A DNA stretch of 64,000 nt from Callorhinus ursinus. Lineage: Eukaryota; Chordata; Mammalia; Carnivora; Otariidae. Below are positions 23,654-35,879 of this stretch, piece after piece. The notes under the pieces are model-generated. The model was not told where the DNA came from. It saw only the letters and a list, made by a program, of their open reading frames with translations, and did not search any database. Position 1 is the stretch's first letter. Each line of letters starts with the position of its first letter. Where the stretch lies: NCBI RefSeq assembly GCF_003265705.1, contig NW_020313288.1, positions 2,949,616 to 3,013,615 on the forward strand. Direction: 5' to 3'. The position numbers and the translations under genes are program-made.

Positions 23654-24206
23654 AAGAATCCTGGTTTATCAGACAGTCAACAACTGGTTTTCACTGGAGA
23701 ATAAGGTTTCTAAGCGTTACAATTCTGCTAAATGTAATTAAGACTGATGGAAATCAGGAAAACAGCTGTATATATAGGAGAATAGGAGATGTATAAGAAA
23801 GACATAAAGGATGGGAATGCATTTTGAAGTGGTGAAAGAAAGTAATTTTGTCCTAAAATGAGACTGGTTATTTAGAGAGCATAACCTTAGGACAAAATCT
23901 GAACACAAAAGAATGTTGTAGAAAGTTTGTGAAGGGAAAGCTTTCGAAAATAATTTTATGTGTGTGTGGTCAGGACGGACTAAGATGGAAATAAATGGAT
24001 TTTTAAAATACACTGGTCTAAGCCTGAAACTCTGCATTACTCTCTGTGAAAAAGGACAAACTTTTGTTGGATTGTCGTTCGGCTCTTCATAAGAAAGTGT
24101 AAAGAAACAGTTTCTTCCTTTCTTTATCTGCCTAGAAAAACCAAAGTTTCTATGTTTTGTCTTTATCAGGTCTTCCATTATTTAAAGTTAAAACTTTTCA
24201 GAATGT

Positions 24207-24403
24207 GGGGCGCCTGGGTGGCTCAGTTGTTAAGTGTCTGCCTTCGGCTCGGGTCATGATCCCAGGGTCCTGGGATCGAGCCCCACGTCGGCTCCCTGCT
24301 CAGCTGGGAGCCTGCTTCTCCCTCTCCCTCTGCCCCTGCTTCTGTTCCTTCTCTTGCTGTGTCTCTCTCTGTCAAATAAATAAAATCTAAAACAAAAAAC
24401 AAA
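24207..24403 (+). mobile_element. CAN SINE
   Basis: Flanked by AAACTTTTCAGAATGT (24191-24206) and AAACTTCTCAGAATGT (24404-24419). Confidence 0.96.
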
Positions 24404-24675
24404 AAACTTCTCAGAATGTATAATAATCTATAATCCTATTTAGGCATTTGTTTTAAAACTTTCTGAGGGTTTTCACAAACTTCCCCAAGAAGTAATGGTA
24501 AATGAAGTCTTTTTTTTTTTGACTAATTAGGCTTGTATATTTGGTATGTTATGTGTGGTATGTATGGTATGTTAATGTACTTGGGAAGTACTGTCAAACA
24601 ACGATGAGCCTTAGGTTGTACTGTATGGGCAAATGCTATAACTGTTTTAGAAATTACATAAAACCCCTAAAGTTT

Positions 24676-24897
24676 TTTTTTTTTAAGATTTTTATTTATT
24701 TATTTGACAGAGAGAGACACAGCGAGAGAAGGAACACAAGCAGGGGAGGGAGAGGGAGGGGGAGAGGGAGAGGGAGAGAGAGGGAGAAGCAGGCTTCCTG
24801 ATGGGCAGGGAGCCCGATGCGGGGCTCGATCCCAGGACCCTGGGATCATGACCTGAGCTGAAGGCAGATGCTTAACGACTGAGCCACCCAGGTGCCC
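24676..24897 (-). mobile_element. CAN SINE
   Basis: A full reverse SINE with an expanded GGGAGA tract in the middle, between CCTAAAGTTT-like flanks. Confidence 0.94.
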
Positions 24898-25402
24898 CCA
24901 AAACATATAAAGTTTTAATATGCTAAGGCAGAGGGTCATCACTTGACATTCTAATTATTAAAATGCTAGGTGTCACAGAAGAACCAGATTTCCTTGTCAG
25001 CTACATTATAACGAAGTCTGCTATCAGATCATTAACCATGGCCATTTCTGAGTTTTAATTTTGCCATTTATATTTATTGTTTGGATGCTCTTGCAAAATG
25101 AGTTTGGTCTTAAAGGAGATTCATGAAAGGGGCTTTTTTTGGTGGGGGGGGGAATACAGGTATTGATATCTTTAAGATCATACAACTGAACTGGGTAAGA
25201 ATTTCGAAAAATAATGGGAAAGCTGTGTTCAAACAGAAATAATAAATAAATAAATAAAGTGGGACTGAATGAATTAAAGATGATTACAGCTTTTATAACT
25301 TATTTTAAAGTATTCCTTTCTGAACAAGTTGAAACATTTAACTTTTCTCCCTACCCGAACCCTCTAAAATTCAGAAACTCTCAGCAAGCACTCTTTCTTC
25401 CA

Positions 25403-27274
25403 CAGCAGTTTTACCATCTGCAAGGGGCAGGGCACTGGTCATCTTGGGGGCAGCACAGTGGCAGACACTAACACTTGAGAATATCAGGAGCCTACTCCTG
25501 CAAATATGCCCCAAAGACGAAAGTCGTGTTGCCCACACTGGACTCTCCCCGCTTGCAAGAGCCTCTCCGGACACATGCGGGAGGAGCAGTGAGTGTGAGC
25601 CAGAGCGGATCAGCAGCCGGCTGCACCCACACAGCACAAGAAAGCCCACGGCAGAGGGTCCCCTTCCCCATGCCACCAAGATAGGACTCACAGGGAAGTC
25701 CCCCTTGTTCATCCACCCCAGGGCCGGGCACAGACCCCCCAAATCCACACTCTGTGCCTCATCCATGATTCGCTCAGCTGCTTGTCCCCACGGACCCACG
25801 GGCACAAAACGCTTGCTGCTTCAACGTTGGTCTGGCTTCTCTCCTTCCTCCAGACCCTGAACGTGGTGGACCTGCCCTCAGCCTGAGCCGCACACAGCCC
25901 CTCCTGCGGACAGGCTGGCCTCCGGGAACCCCCGGGTCATCATCACACCTGGTCATGCCTGCTTTTCCTTATTCCTCTCTAGAAAAGAAAAACCCCCTTT
26001 TACACAACTCTTGAGACACTTGCAGGTCTTAGGCCCACAGTGGTGGCCCTACGGATGTAGGCCCTGCCCCTAATGCAACAGCCCCCTGCCCCTAGCGCCA
26101 CAGTCCCTGCGCCCCAGCCTTTGCCCTCATTCTTCTCAACACCAGCCCCTCCCCGCTAAATTCCCGTGTTTCATTGGACACTGGTGTGACCAACTGTGCA
26201 GCACCGTCCCTTTCCTGCCCGCACTTTACCCAAGCTACTGTCCTCCCCACAGCCCCTGACTGTGGGGGCTGCACTGTGACCACCCACCGAGCTGGGGGAC
26301 CTGAGCCACAAGGCCTTCCTTCATCGCAGGGGCCTGATCCTGACACTGGGACTTCCTGCTCATCCCCCGACACAGAAAAGCAAAGCCCTGGTTCTGTGTC
26401 ACTGGAGATGCTGCAGGATCTTAGACATCGGACCTTTTCTCTGTTGGAACTTCTTTGCAATGAAGTGTCCTCAACCAAGCCTGTATCTGAGTTCATCTCC
26501 CAGGTCTGTCACCAGCTAGTCCCCACGACGTGACCTCTACTGCCCACGCGCTAGTAGTCACTGATCTTTGTCCCACATTTTCCCTGAAACTCTCCTTTCC
26601 TGCTTATCTCTTCACTCAGGCAATGAAAGGGAACGCGCCCCTGGAGCCAGAGGCCCTGCCCTGACCAGACCTCCGGCACGCCCAAACCACCCTGACCAGT
26701 TTGCGAGGAGCCCCCCACTAGCCCCTGCGCAGATGGACCAAGGAGTGACTTCTGGAATGACCAACAATTACCTTTACCTCATTAGAATACTAAAATCTCC
26801 ACGCAATGAGGGGCACAAGCTCCATTTACACAACATACAGTGACGGTACAGGCCTGTTTCCTTAAGGCACACGCCCACCTCAGGCCCCTCTCCACAGAGG
26901 ACAAGGCTTCCCCAGGGAAAGATCCACCCACCTCGAAGCAAAAGGCGCCCATCCACCCTGCCTCCAGGAGTCATGGCTTTGGAAGCCATTCCCGGAGACC
27001 TCATCTCCGCCAACAGTTTTCCAGGTGGGACAATTCAACCTGGTGTAGTTTCTGACTCACCGAGGGGTCCACCGTGGGTCCCCCTGCCCAGAAAGAGATA
27101 TTTTAGGCCCCCAGCTATCTTCCTCCCTGCCTTACCGGCTCTAACTGCCCTAGGACACACCTGCACAACTTCCCAGTACTGTCAGAATCACAAAGAAATG
27201 GAAAAACAAACAAATAAACAAGAACAAAAAACCCCAGTCCTTAAATTTTAAGAGAACGAAGGGAATGTAAATGA
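25403..27274. other. GC-rich block of unknown origin in gene A intron 1
   Basis: Richer in G+C than the AT-rich retroviral blocks on both sides. Several open frames of 80-140 codons overlap on both strands, as expected by chance in GC-rich DNA. None has a recognisable domain. No LTR ends, SINE boxes or duplicate elsewhere in the window were found. It may be an old ERV segment or unique sequence. Confidence 0.4.
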
Positions 27275-27905
27275 TGAGGGAAAAGAGGGCTAGCTGAGGA
27301 CAAAGCACAAACTGACACCCCACAAACCCCTCCCCCGGCTACTCCTGGGTGGGTCTGGGTGACATTCCTCCAGGAAGCTATGAACCATCTTAATGTTAAC
27401 GCCTTGCAAGAAGGAAAACCAACCTTAACTTGACAATGGCAAAGGCTCCAGTATCCTGAAGGTCTTATTTAGCATATGAAAATTCTCTTAAAAACCTTCC
27501 TTTTTTGGGGTGCCTGGGTGCCTCAGCAGGTTAAGCGTTTGCCTGGGGCTTCAGTCCTGATCCCAAAATTATGGGATCCAGCCCAGCCTCAGGCGCCCTG
27601 CTCAGCGGGAGTCTGCCTCTCCCTCTCTCAGGTGCTCACACCGTATCTCTAGGGCTCTCTCTCTCAAATAAATAAAATCTTAAAAAAAACAAAAAACCAA
27701 CCTCCCTGTTCCTTACCTCCCCCAACTGCCAAGTATATAATCAGTTGCCCCTCACAACCCTGGGGCAGATCTTCCTGCCCATGGGTCCTGTCCCCAATGC
27801 TTTAACAAAACCATTTTGCACCAACGAGGTTTCAAATATTCTTTCTTGGTGGTTGGCTCCAGACCTCACCCCACCAAACCTCACCTACATTCCCAAACTG
27901 CATCA
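27275..27905 (+). mobile_element. 5' LTR of ERV provirus 1
   Basis: It starts TGAGGGAAAAGAGGGCTAGC and ends CTGCATCA. It matches the 3' LTR at 34972-35398. TATATAA lies near 27733 and a decayed AATAAA-type signal (TTAACAAAACC) near 27800. A SINE interrupts it at 27507-27685. Confidence 0.88.
27507..27685 (+). mobile_element. CAN SINE in the 5' LTR
   Basis: A diverged SINE (GGTGCCTGGGTGCCTCAG). The 3' LTR has no SINE at the matching place near 35186, so it inserted after proviral integration. Confidence 0.92.
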
Positions 27906-28373
27906 TATGGCACCCGAATACGGGGCTTTGAGTCTTTTCCATCTGGACTCTGAGTCTCGGTGCAAACTTGGTGAGTACTTTCTCCCCTCTGCTTTTACTT
28001 TCATTCCAGGGTCTCTTCAAGGAGTATGGTCCTAATGGAACTTTTCAAGTCGATTGCTCAGGCTGCAATCCTCTAGCCTGTTGCTATTCTGCCAGGAGGA
28101 GAAACCCTGTCTTTTGTCTGGAAGTTGGTACCCTGTCTGGGATGATAATAAGACCAAGAAACTTGATGCCCTCTCTTTACTCCTGTCCTTATACAAAGTT
28201 GTTTGTCTTGGGCACAGGACAGCCACCTACGTCACCAGGATGGCTGCCAATCTTAAGACTCCCGTGTGAGGTTTCCTCCCATTGGTCTAGTGATCCCCTC
28301 CACATTTCTGGCCTGGAGATCTTCACTAAGAGCCAGCTGAAACCAGTACCCAATTGAATTAAAACCCAACCCC

Positions 28374-28586
28374 GGGGGACGCCTGGGTGGCTCAGTCGGT
28401 TAAGCCTCTGCCTTCAGCTAGGGTCACGATCCCAGAGTCCTGGGATTGAGTCCCGCATCAGGCTCCCTGCTCAGCGGGAAGCCTGCTTCTCCCTCTCCCT
28501 CTCCCTGCTGCTCCCCCTGCTTGTGCTTGCTCTCCCTCTGTCAAATAAATAAATAAAATCTTAAAAAAACAAAACAAAACAAAAAA
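28374..28586 (+). mobile_element. CAN SINE
   Basis: A SINE with the standard head and an AAAACAAAAC-type extended tail. Confidence 0.93.
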
Positions 28587-28779
28587 GACATGGGCTATTT
28601 CCTAGGGAATTTGGCTCTAAAGACTACATGTGTTGGAAGGTCCCTTAAAACCATGATGGATTTCTGTCTTTACTGTTTTCCATCAATGTCGTCTACTAAC
28701 TACTTAAGCTACAAAATTGGGTAATTTTCCCTTCTAAAACTTCTCTAGTGTTCTCTATGGGTTAAAAACGGCAGGGTAT

Positions 28780-28970
28780 GGGGTGCCTGCGTGGCTCAGT
28801 AGGTTAAGCATCTGCCTTCCACTCAGGTCATGATCTCAGGGTCCTAGGTTAGAGCCCAGCATCTGGCTCCCTACTCCACAGGGAGGCTGCTTCTCCCTCT
28901 CCCTGTCTACCCCTTCTTGTGCATGCGTGCTCTCCCTGTGTCAAATAAAATAAAATCTTTTTTAAAAAAA
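28780..28970 (+). mobile_element. CAN SINE
   Basis: A SINE with a slightly diverged head (GGGGTGCCTGCGTGGCTCAG). The matching part of provirus 2 (near 39255) lacks it. Confidence 0.92.
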
Positions 28971-30222
28971 GAACGATGACAGATTCTTCAAGGCAAGGTA
29001 AAATAAGGCGTGACCCTCTATGGCATGACCTTCAAGGCTTGGTATTTTGGTCCACATGCCAGGTACCCACTGTAGTCTAGAATGTGATGGGGAAGCGGGG
29101 AGAGGGCAGGCCTCCCTCCTACAGGGGCCTTTAAGGGTGGTCATGATCACAGCAATTATGTTCAGGGGGATTCCTCAGGTCACTATGGCACCAGGAACCT
29201 CTAACATATGCTGCGCTTGGGACGCCACCTGGGAGTTGGGGGGTGGGGAAGGGGGAAGATTTTCTTTGGTAATGGACGTTCTCTAGCATGGGCGCTTCTT
29301 CAGTCCCCAGAGATTCTCCCTTGAGATATCTTTAACCCACTGGAAACAATTCGGATTGCAAAATTTAGGGAAGGACTAAGCTCCTGTAACACTGCATGCC
29401 TCAATGGGATCTATCCTTTAGATCTCTTCTGCAGGAAACAGGGCAAATGGGCTTAGAGTACCTTCATTGCTTGTACCTAGGTCTTCATTGCTCTACACCA
29501 GGACCCCGACCTAAGGGTCTCTTGCAGAATGTGTTTGCCTGAACGTGTCAGCTTGTAACCCGCCCACCCCCCAACCACACATTGGATGATAATTATCTAA
29601 ATAGGCCTCCTCGGAGGAAACCCAGGTTGCTGGAGAAAACATAGGCCATCCCGGACAAAGGGGACACTCTCTTTCTCTCTGTTCTTCCACCTAATAGATG
29701 TGGGGGCTTCTCCCTCACTCGTTTCCTGGGTTGATGGCTATAACTGGAGCCAACTGTGGTTAGTCTCCCTTGAGACGGGACTTTAAGGAACATTCCCAAG
29801 CAGCTGCTGAAACTCCCTATCTTCTCTGGCCCGACGTGGACTGCCTATACCCCCTTGTTGGCAGGAAAACATGGCGCCTGCTCTTCTGTTGGAACTGATG
29901 AGCTCTAGAACTGGGAACCCTTTCTCTGCCTTCTGGCAACACTTGGCCTCCTCCTGTTTCTGCACCACCTTGGGTGTGGCCTGCATAACTGGCTTCTAGA
30001 CCATCCTCGGTGCCTCAGGCACCATGCCTCCTCACTTCACTGTCAAGGAGCAAGAAGAGCATCCATTGGACCTAACACCACCCACTCCAGATTTCCCCAC
30101 TGGTGTCTCAGGTAAAAATGGACAATGGGGAACAAAATGACTGACTTTTAGTTGGGCCGAGGTGGAACATATTCGGTATTTAAACTAATTTAAGTTTGTT
30201 GGTTTAAGACAGACATGTCTTT

Positions 30223-30395
30223 TTTTTTTTAAGATTTTATTTATTTATTTGACAGAGAGAGACACAGCAAGAGAGGGAACACAGCAGGGGGAGTGGGAGA
30301 GGGAGAAGCAGGCCTCCCGGAGCTAGATCCCAGGACCCTGGGATCATGACCTGAGCCGAAAGCAGACGTAACAACTGAGCCACCCAGGCGCCCCC
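30223..30395 (-). mobile_element. CAN SINE
   Basis: Flanked by GACAGACATGTCTTT at 30208-30222 and 30396-30410. Confidence 0.96.
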
Positions 30396-31125
30396 GACAG
30401 ACATGTCTTTAAAGTTATCAGCATTAAATGTGAAACTTTTATTCTACCAAGATTTACTGAAGCTCAAATAAGCTCATGTTATCTGTGTTGCATTTTGTTA
30501 GCAAAAAGATGACTTAAAAGGATGGTTAATCATGTCTGTCTCAAAGTTTTCATAGGAAATTGTTAAAATAGCTTTCAAAGTTTTTGGTAACCTGAAACTT
30601 TAAAGTTTTGCTTGGATGATAAATGTGATTAAATTCATTGGATATCTAGGTCTTTTCCAAACAGAATAAGGTGCTAAATCATTGATTACTGAACCTAAGT
30701 TTGTGCTATTGACTTCTTACTGCAAAGAAACTAAGGATATTTGAGTCTGTTGATAAATATGCTTTGTACTTAATAGATTCGTAAGTTTGCCATCTAAAGA
30801 ATTCTGGTGTAGTTCACAACTGGTTACTACTTGGTCTTCACTGGAGACTAAGGTTTCTAAAGAATGCAAAATTCTACTAAATGTAATTAAGACTGATGGG
30901 AAAAAGGCAAGCAATGCTATATGTAAGAAAGATCAAAGGAATGGGAATACGTTTTTATTGAAGGTAAAAGGTAATTTTGTCCTAAATGAGACTGGTTGTT
31001 GGGAAAGAAATGGCTTGGGACAAAAATCTAAATGCAAAAGAAAGTTGTAGGTTTGTGAAGGGAAATCTTTGGAAAGGAATTTTAGGTGTGGTCAGGATGT
31101 ACTAAGATTAAAATAAAGGGATTTT

Positions 31126-31314
31126 TTTAAAAAAGATTGTATTTATTTATTTGGCAGAGACAGAGAGAGCACAAGCAGTGGGGAGCGGCAGGCAGAAGGT
31201 AAAGCAGGTTCCCAGTTGAGCAGGGAGCCCGACATGGGACTCAATCCCAGGACCCTGGGATCATGACCTGAGCCAAAGGCAGAAGCTTACTGACTCAGCC
31301 ACCCAGGCATCCCT
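31126..31314 (-). mobile_element. CAN SINE
   Basis: Flanked by AAAATAAAGGGATTTT at 31110-31125 and 31315-31330. Confidence 0.96.
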
Positions 31315-32906
31315 AAAATAAAGGGATTTTAAAAGTACCGTGGTATAAGATTGAAATTCTCTCTCTGTTCAAAAGACAAAGTTTTCTTGATTTATTACTC
31401 TGCTCGTAATAAGAAAATGTAAACAAAGGTTGTTTTTTTTTTTTTTTTCTGTTTTATCTGCCCAGAAAACCAGTTTCTATGTTTTGTGGTTATCAGGTCT
31501 TCGATTACTTGGTTAAAACTCCTCAGTATTAAAGAGCTAAGTTTTGCTAACAACTATGTAACCCTACATTTTGCCTTTGGAATCTCTTATTGTCACACTG
31601 GTTAAATTAAAAAAAAAATTGAGTTTTGTAATGATCTGTAATCCTATCCAGGTATGTGCTATAACTTTCTAAGGTTTAAACAGTTTTCCCAAAATTTAAA
31701 TTGTAAATGGAGTCTCTTTAACTCATTAAGCATTTTTATCTGGTATGTTAAGTTACTCTGGAAACACTGTTAAACAAATAATAAGCCTTAGGTTACATTT
31801 GGGTAAATGCTATAACTATTCTAGAGATGATATGCAGTTCCTCAAGTTTTATTATGTTCTGGTAAAAGACCATTACTCAATATTTTGATTATTAAAGTGT
31901 TATGTGTCACAGAAATAATCGGATTTCCTTGCCAGCTATATTGTAATCTCTCATCAGATCTGCAACCATGTCCATTTTTGAGTGTTTTGTCATTTACAGC
32001 TATTGTTCTTATTCTCTTGTAAAATGGTTCATCTTCAAGGAGATTCATAAAAAGGGTTTTAGGACAAATACAGGTACTCAGTATCTTTAAGATCATAAAA
32101 CTGAAATGGGTAAGAATTTCCAGAACTAACTAAAGCTGCATTCAAACTAAACAAGAATAGTAACACGGGACTAAGTGAACTGGGAAAAATGATTATAGTT
32201 TTCTTCTAACTCTTGGTTGAAACATTCCTGGTTCTCTAATATTTGCTCTTCCAGACTAGGGGACCTTTCTCTTAAGACATCAGTGATAGAAAGAAATAAT
32301 AATAAAACAAATTAAAGCATACCTGAACCCTGTGAAATTCAAAAGATCTCAGTAAGTATTCTTTCTTCCTTGGCCATCAGAGTCATTTGCATGAATTCAG
32401 TAAGACTCTGTTCTCCTTGTAACAGGACACCATTGGAAACATTGGTAATTTTACCAAGGCTTTGACTGGAATGTCATATTTGAGAGAGACATGCATAGAC
32501 TCAGATATGACCAAACATCTTTAAGGAACTGAGGTTGACTTTATGAAACATGGAGCCATAAATCCCCTTGGAAATGTTGTCCTGATACCTTGCTTACAGA
32601 ATTCCCAGGAGCCTCCCCAGGTGATGGATTTGATTCCCCAACAATTGTATAACACAACTAGCACCTTGACCAATTCTGTGTAGCTGGGATGACAAAATCA
32701 CTCCTTAAAACCCAGAGCATACCCCATTTCATGGGGTTAACTAAGGACGTGTGGAGATAAAGGATGACCCCATTTTCTTTATGACTGAACTGGATGGTAC
32801 ACTTGGGGATGCCCTTTTCTCTTGAGACAAGTCTGCTCCCACTTTCCAGTGATTCCTTATAATTAGGATATTGTTAAGGCTGGACCTCAAACAAAAAGGG
32901 CTTTTT

Positions 32907-33100
32907 TATTTTAAAGATTTTATTCATTTATTTATCGGGAGGGGGAGCACAAGCAGGGGGAGTGGCAGGCAGAGGGAGAGGGAGAAGCAGGCTCCCCGCT
33001 GAGCAAGGAGCCTATGCAGGACTCCATCCCAGGACCCTGGGATCATGACCTGAGCCAAAGGCAGAAGATGCTTAACCAACTGAGTCACCCAGGAGTCCCC
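32907..33100 (-). mobile_element. CAN SINE
   Basis: A reverse SINE splitting the sequence that reads continuously in provirus 2 near 43660. Confidence 0.93.
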
Positions 33101-34281
33101 AAAAGGCCTCTTGGTGGTTTTATTCCTTAGTCATATTTATCCTAAAAGCCACCTCTAGTGAGGTACAATTACAAACACAGGTTTTAGCCAAGCATATAAA
33201 AGCCCTCCTGGTAAAGGAGCCTCCAAGCTCACTATGGGACAGTCCCAGATTGTAATGACTTATGAGACCAAAAGCCACCAATGGATGATGGGAGGCTGGC
33301 TTATTAAGTACCAGGTTATGCTTATAGATATGCCTGGAATTATACTTGAAACCTGTCGAACTTTAAACCCAGCTACCCTTATGCCTGAACCTGACCATCA
33401 TCCTTCTATAGAGCATAACTGTTCAGAGGTTATTGATCTTGTTTATTCTAGTCGACCAGATTAAAGATGCCCCTATTAAAAATGCAGATGACAGCTGGTT
33501 TGCCAATGTTGGTATTTCATGGAAAAGGGAATAAGAAAGCTGGGTATGCTATAGTCAGTCTAATTCAGACTGTTGAGGCCAAAGCCCTGTCAACAAATAT
33601 ATCTGCCCCCAAAGCAGTTAATAGTGTCCACCTGTGCTTTGCAATTGGCAAAAGCCTTAAGAATTAGTAGGTATACTGACTCCAAATATGCCTTCCTAGT
33701 CCTACATGCCCATGGAGCAATTTAAAGAAAAGGGGGTTATTATCAAGCCATAATTCCCCAATCAAACATGGGCCTGAAATTATTACACAAATTCAAAGGA
33801 TGGCCCCCCCCAAAACTGAATAGCCCTTGAAATCTTGACTGCAGTTCAAGGAGTCCCAAAATTAGATGGCTGGCTCCTAACGGACCCAGTGGTTATATGG
33901 GGCTCGAACTCGCGTCCATCCCCCAGGCTGGATAGGCCACTGTACTCTGGGTTTTGCCTGGATGCACTGATGCATTATTAAAACCATTACCCACCCAGCC
34001 AAACTTCCAAATTTAAAATGATGGTGGACATGTTCTGTGTCTCATTTGTATGACCACCTAGCATCCATCCCTCTTTGGGACTGGAAGATGTTGTTTGGCA
34101 CCTGGAAGCTCTATTAATAATGAGTACATGGTCAAAGCCCTAAATGACACCCAAAGTAGCATTTCTCTATTAAATACTAAAGTAATACAAATGAGTGAAG
34201 CAGTTTTACAAAACAGAATGGCATTAGATGTTTTAACTGTCGCACAAAGTAGAACTTGCGCTGTCATAAAAACAGAATGTC

Positions 34282-34506
34282 CGAACCATGAGAGATGATG
34301 GACTCTGAAAAACAAACTGAGGGTTCTAGAGGGTAGGGGGGTGGGGGGATGGGTTAGCCTGGTGATGGGTATTGAGGAGGGCACGTTCTGCATGGAGCAC
34401 TGGGTGTTATGAACGAACAATGAATCATGGAACACTGCATCAAAAACTAATGATGTAATATATGGTGATTAACATAACAATAAAAAAATTTAAAAAAAAA
34501 CAAACA
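34282..34506 (+). mobile_element. LINE-1 3' end fragment inserted in ERV env
   Basis: Only the last 225 bases or so of a carnivore L1 (the second 3' UTR unit plus poly(A)) are present. They are flanked by AAAAACAGAATGTC at 34268-34281 and 34507-34520. Provirus 2 keeps the uninterrupted target near 43900. It is a classic 5'-truncated L1 insertion. Confidence 0.96.
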
Positions 34507-34971
34507 AAAAACAGAATGTCGTGTATACATTCCAGATTACCACAAAAATATTTCTGGGTTTCTAACTGACATGAATATTCAAACTGATGCTTTAAATGAT
34601 CTCTCTTTCCTTTAGTGATTGCTTTAAACTCCGGGACCGGAGGAAAATGATCAAAGGTCAACTATCAAAGATCTTTTAGTCAGACTTCTCTTTCTCATTA
34701 TAATATTAACCTTATTTTGTGCCAAGACTCGTTCACTACCATAGCATCCAGGCCACAATGTTTCTACTCAAGGAGGTTCATATATGTTGTCCACGTTCAT
34801 ATATGTTGTCCCCTTTAGTAACTCCCCTATATGTTCCCCAACGGACCGATACTGACCCACAGGTAGGAACATTTCTATACCCCTATTCAGCAGGAAGAAG
34901 TTACATATGAGACATCCACATTCAAAACTTAAAAGATTGAAGGGTCAAAATTGTTTAAGGGGGGGAAAGGA

Positions 34972-35398
34972 TGAGGGGGCAGAGGGCTAGCTGAGGACAA
35001 AGCACAGATACCCCACGAACCCCTCCCTCCACTACTCCTGGATGAGATCTGTGTGACATTCCTCCGGGAAGCTATGAGCTGTCTTAATGTTAATGCCTTG
35101 CAAGAGGGAAAACCAACCTTAACTTGACAACAGCTAGGACTCCAGGATCCTGAGGGTCTTCCTTAGCATTGGAAAGTTCTCTTAAAAACCTCCCTTTCCC
35201 TTACCTCCCCCAACACCCAAGTATATAATCAGCTGCCCCTCACAACTCCTGGGCTGCAGCCCTTTCTGCCCACCGGTCCTGTCCCCCGGCTTTAATAAAA
35301 CCACCATTTTGCACCAAAGACATCTCAAGAATTCTTTCTTGGTCCTTGACTCCCGACATCACCCCACCAAACCTGACCTACATTCCAAAATTACATCA
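34972..35398 (+). mobile_element. 3' LTR of ERV provirus 1
   Basis: It begins TGAGGGGGCAGAGGGCTAGC right after the purine tract and ends TTACATCA. It contains TATATAA at 35222 and AATAAA at about 35295. By eye it differs from the 5' LTR at roughly one base in eight, so the provirus is old. Clear target duplications were not found. Confidence 0.88.
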
Positions 35399-35879
35399 CA
35401 AAGACTGTCTCTGCCAGGCCTGGAAAGAGCCAAACCGTATCAGAGACAATACACCTCTCACTGCTGCTTCAAAAGTAAGCAAAGTCCTGCTTTCCTTCCC
35501 CGAGGTAAGAGCCCAAAACCCCATGCAGTGGATACCGGCTCTCAGAGCAGGCCCTTCGCCTCTTCCCCACTCCCAACAGTCACCTCTGCGGGATTAAAAT
35601 GTGAAGTCTCAGCCCCCCAGAGGAGCACTGGCTTCATGACCCTCACCCTGGAGGCAGGTTTTCTAGGAATGCTTTCTAACTACCTCCGGGCAGCCTTATG
35701 CCTGCCTTCACAGGCAATGACCAAGCTCCCCTCTGAATATTCATCCTAACCCTGAGTGAAAGAAACCCACTCACACCCGGCAGGGGAGTAGCGCGTCTGA
35801 AGTTATTCCCCGAGGTCTCCTCATCTGCTGCAAGTCAAGTTTCCTTTGCGGGACAACTCACCTGGGTAGTCTCTACCTG
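35399..35879. other. Unassigned sequence between the provirus and the CpG island
   Basis: No repeat or exon is recognised. It is part of gene A intron 1 if the first exon at 36085 is correct. Confidence 0.4.

Larger units (their letters stand above)
23351..25402 (+). mobile_element. AT-rich ERV internal block, first of three copies
   Basis: An A/T-rich non-coding block that recurs at about 30420-32370 and 40430-42391. Shared signposts are CATCTAAAGAATYCTGGTGTA, ATGTAATTAAGACTGATGG and AGTAAGTATTCTTTCTTCC-type ends. It carries an internal direct repeat of about 65 bp (23351-23416 and 23833-23898). SINEs sit at 23490, 24207 and 24676. No protein is recognised. Confidence 0.7.
27906..34971 (+). 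pseudogene. ERV provirus 1 internal region, defective
   Basis: A primer-site-like TGGCACCCGAATACGGGG stands two bases after the LTR (27908-27925). No open gag is seen. About 28000-30190 and the AT-rich block (30420-32370) match provirus 2. About 33170-33720 is the pol connection and RNase H region: RTLNPATLMPEPDHH, YSSRPD, a stop, then KKAGYAIVSL and TVEAKAL. About 34100-34610 is the env transmembrane subunit with a QNRMALDVLT heptad and the following Cys motif, split by an L1 fragment. A purine tract (34958-34971) abuts the 3' LTR. Most of gag, reverse transcriptase and integrase is missing or unrecognisable. It lies antisense to gene A inside intron 1. Confidence 0.82.

Noticed and set aside
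25371..25860. Overlapping frames of 138-144 codons on both strands
   Set aside because: They overlap each other, have no domains or splice context, and arise from GC-rich composition.
27272..35404. Target-site duplication for provirus 1
   Set aside because: The flanks (ATGA on the left, CAAA or AAGA on the right depending on the chosen end) do not match cleanly, so no duplication is claimed.
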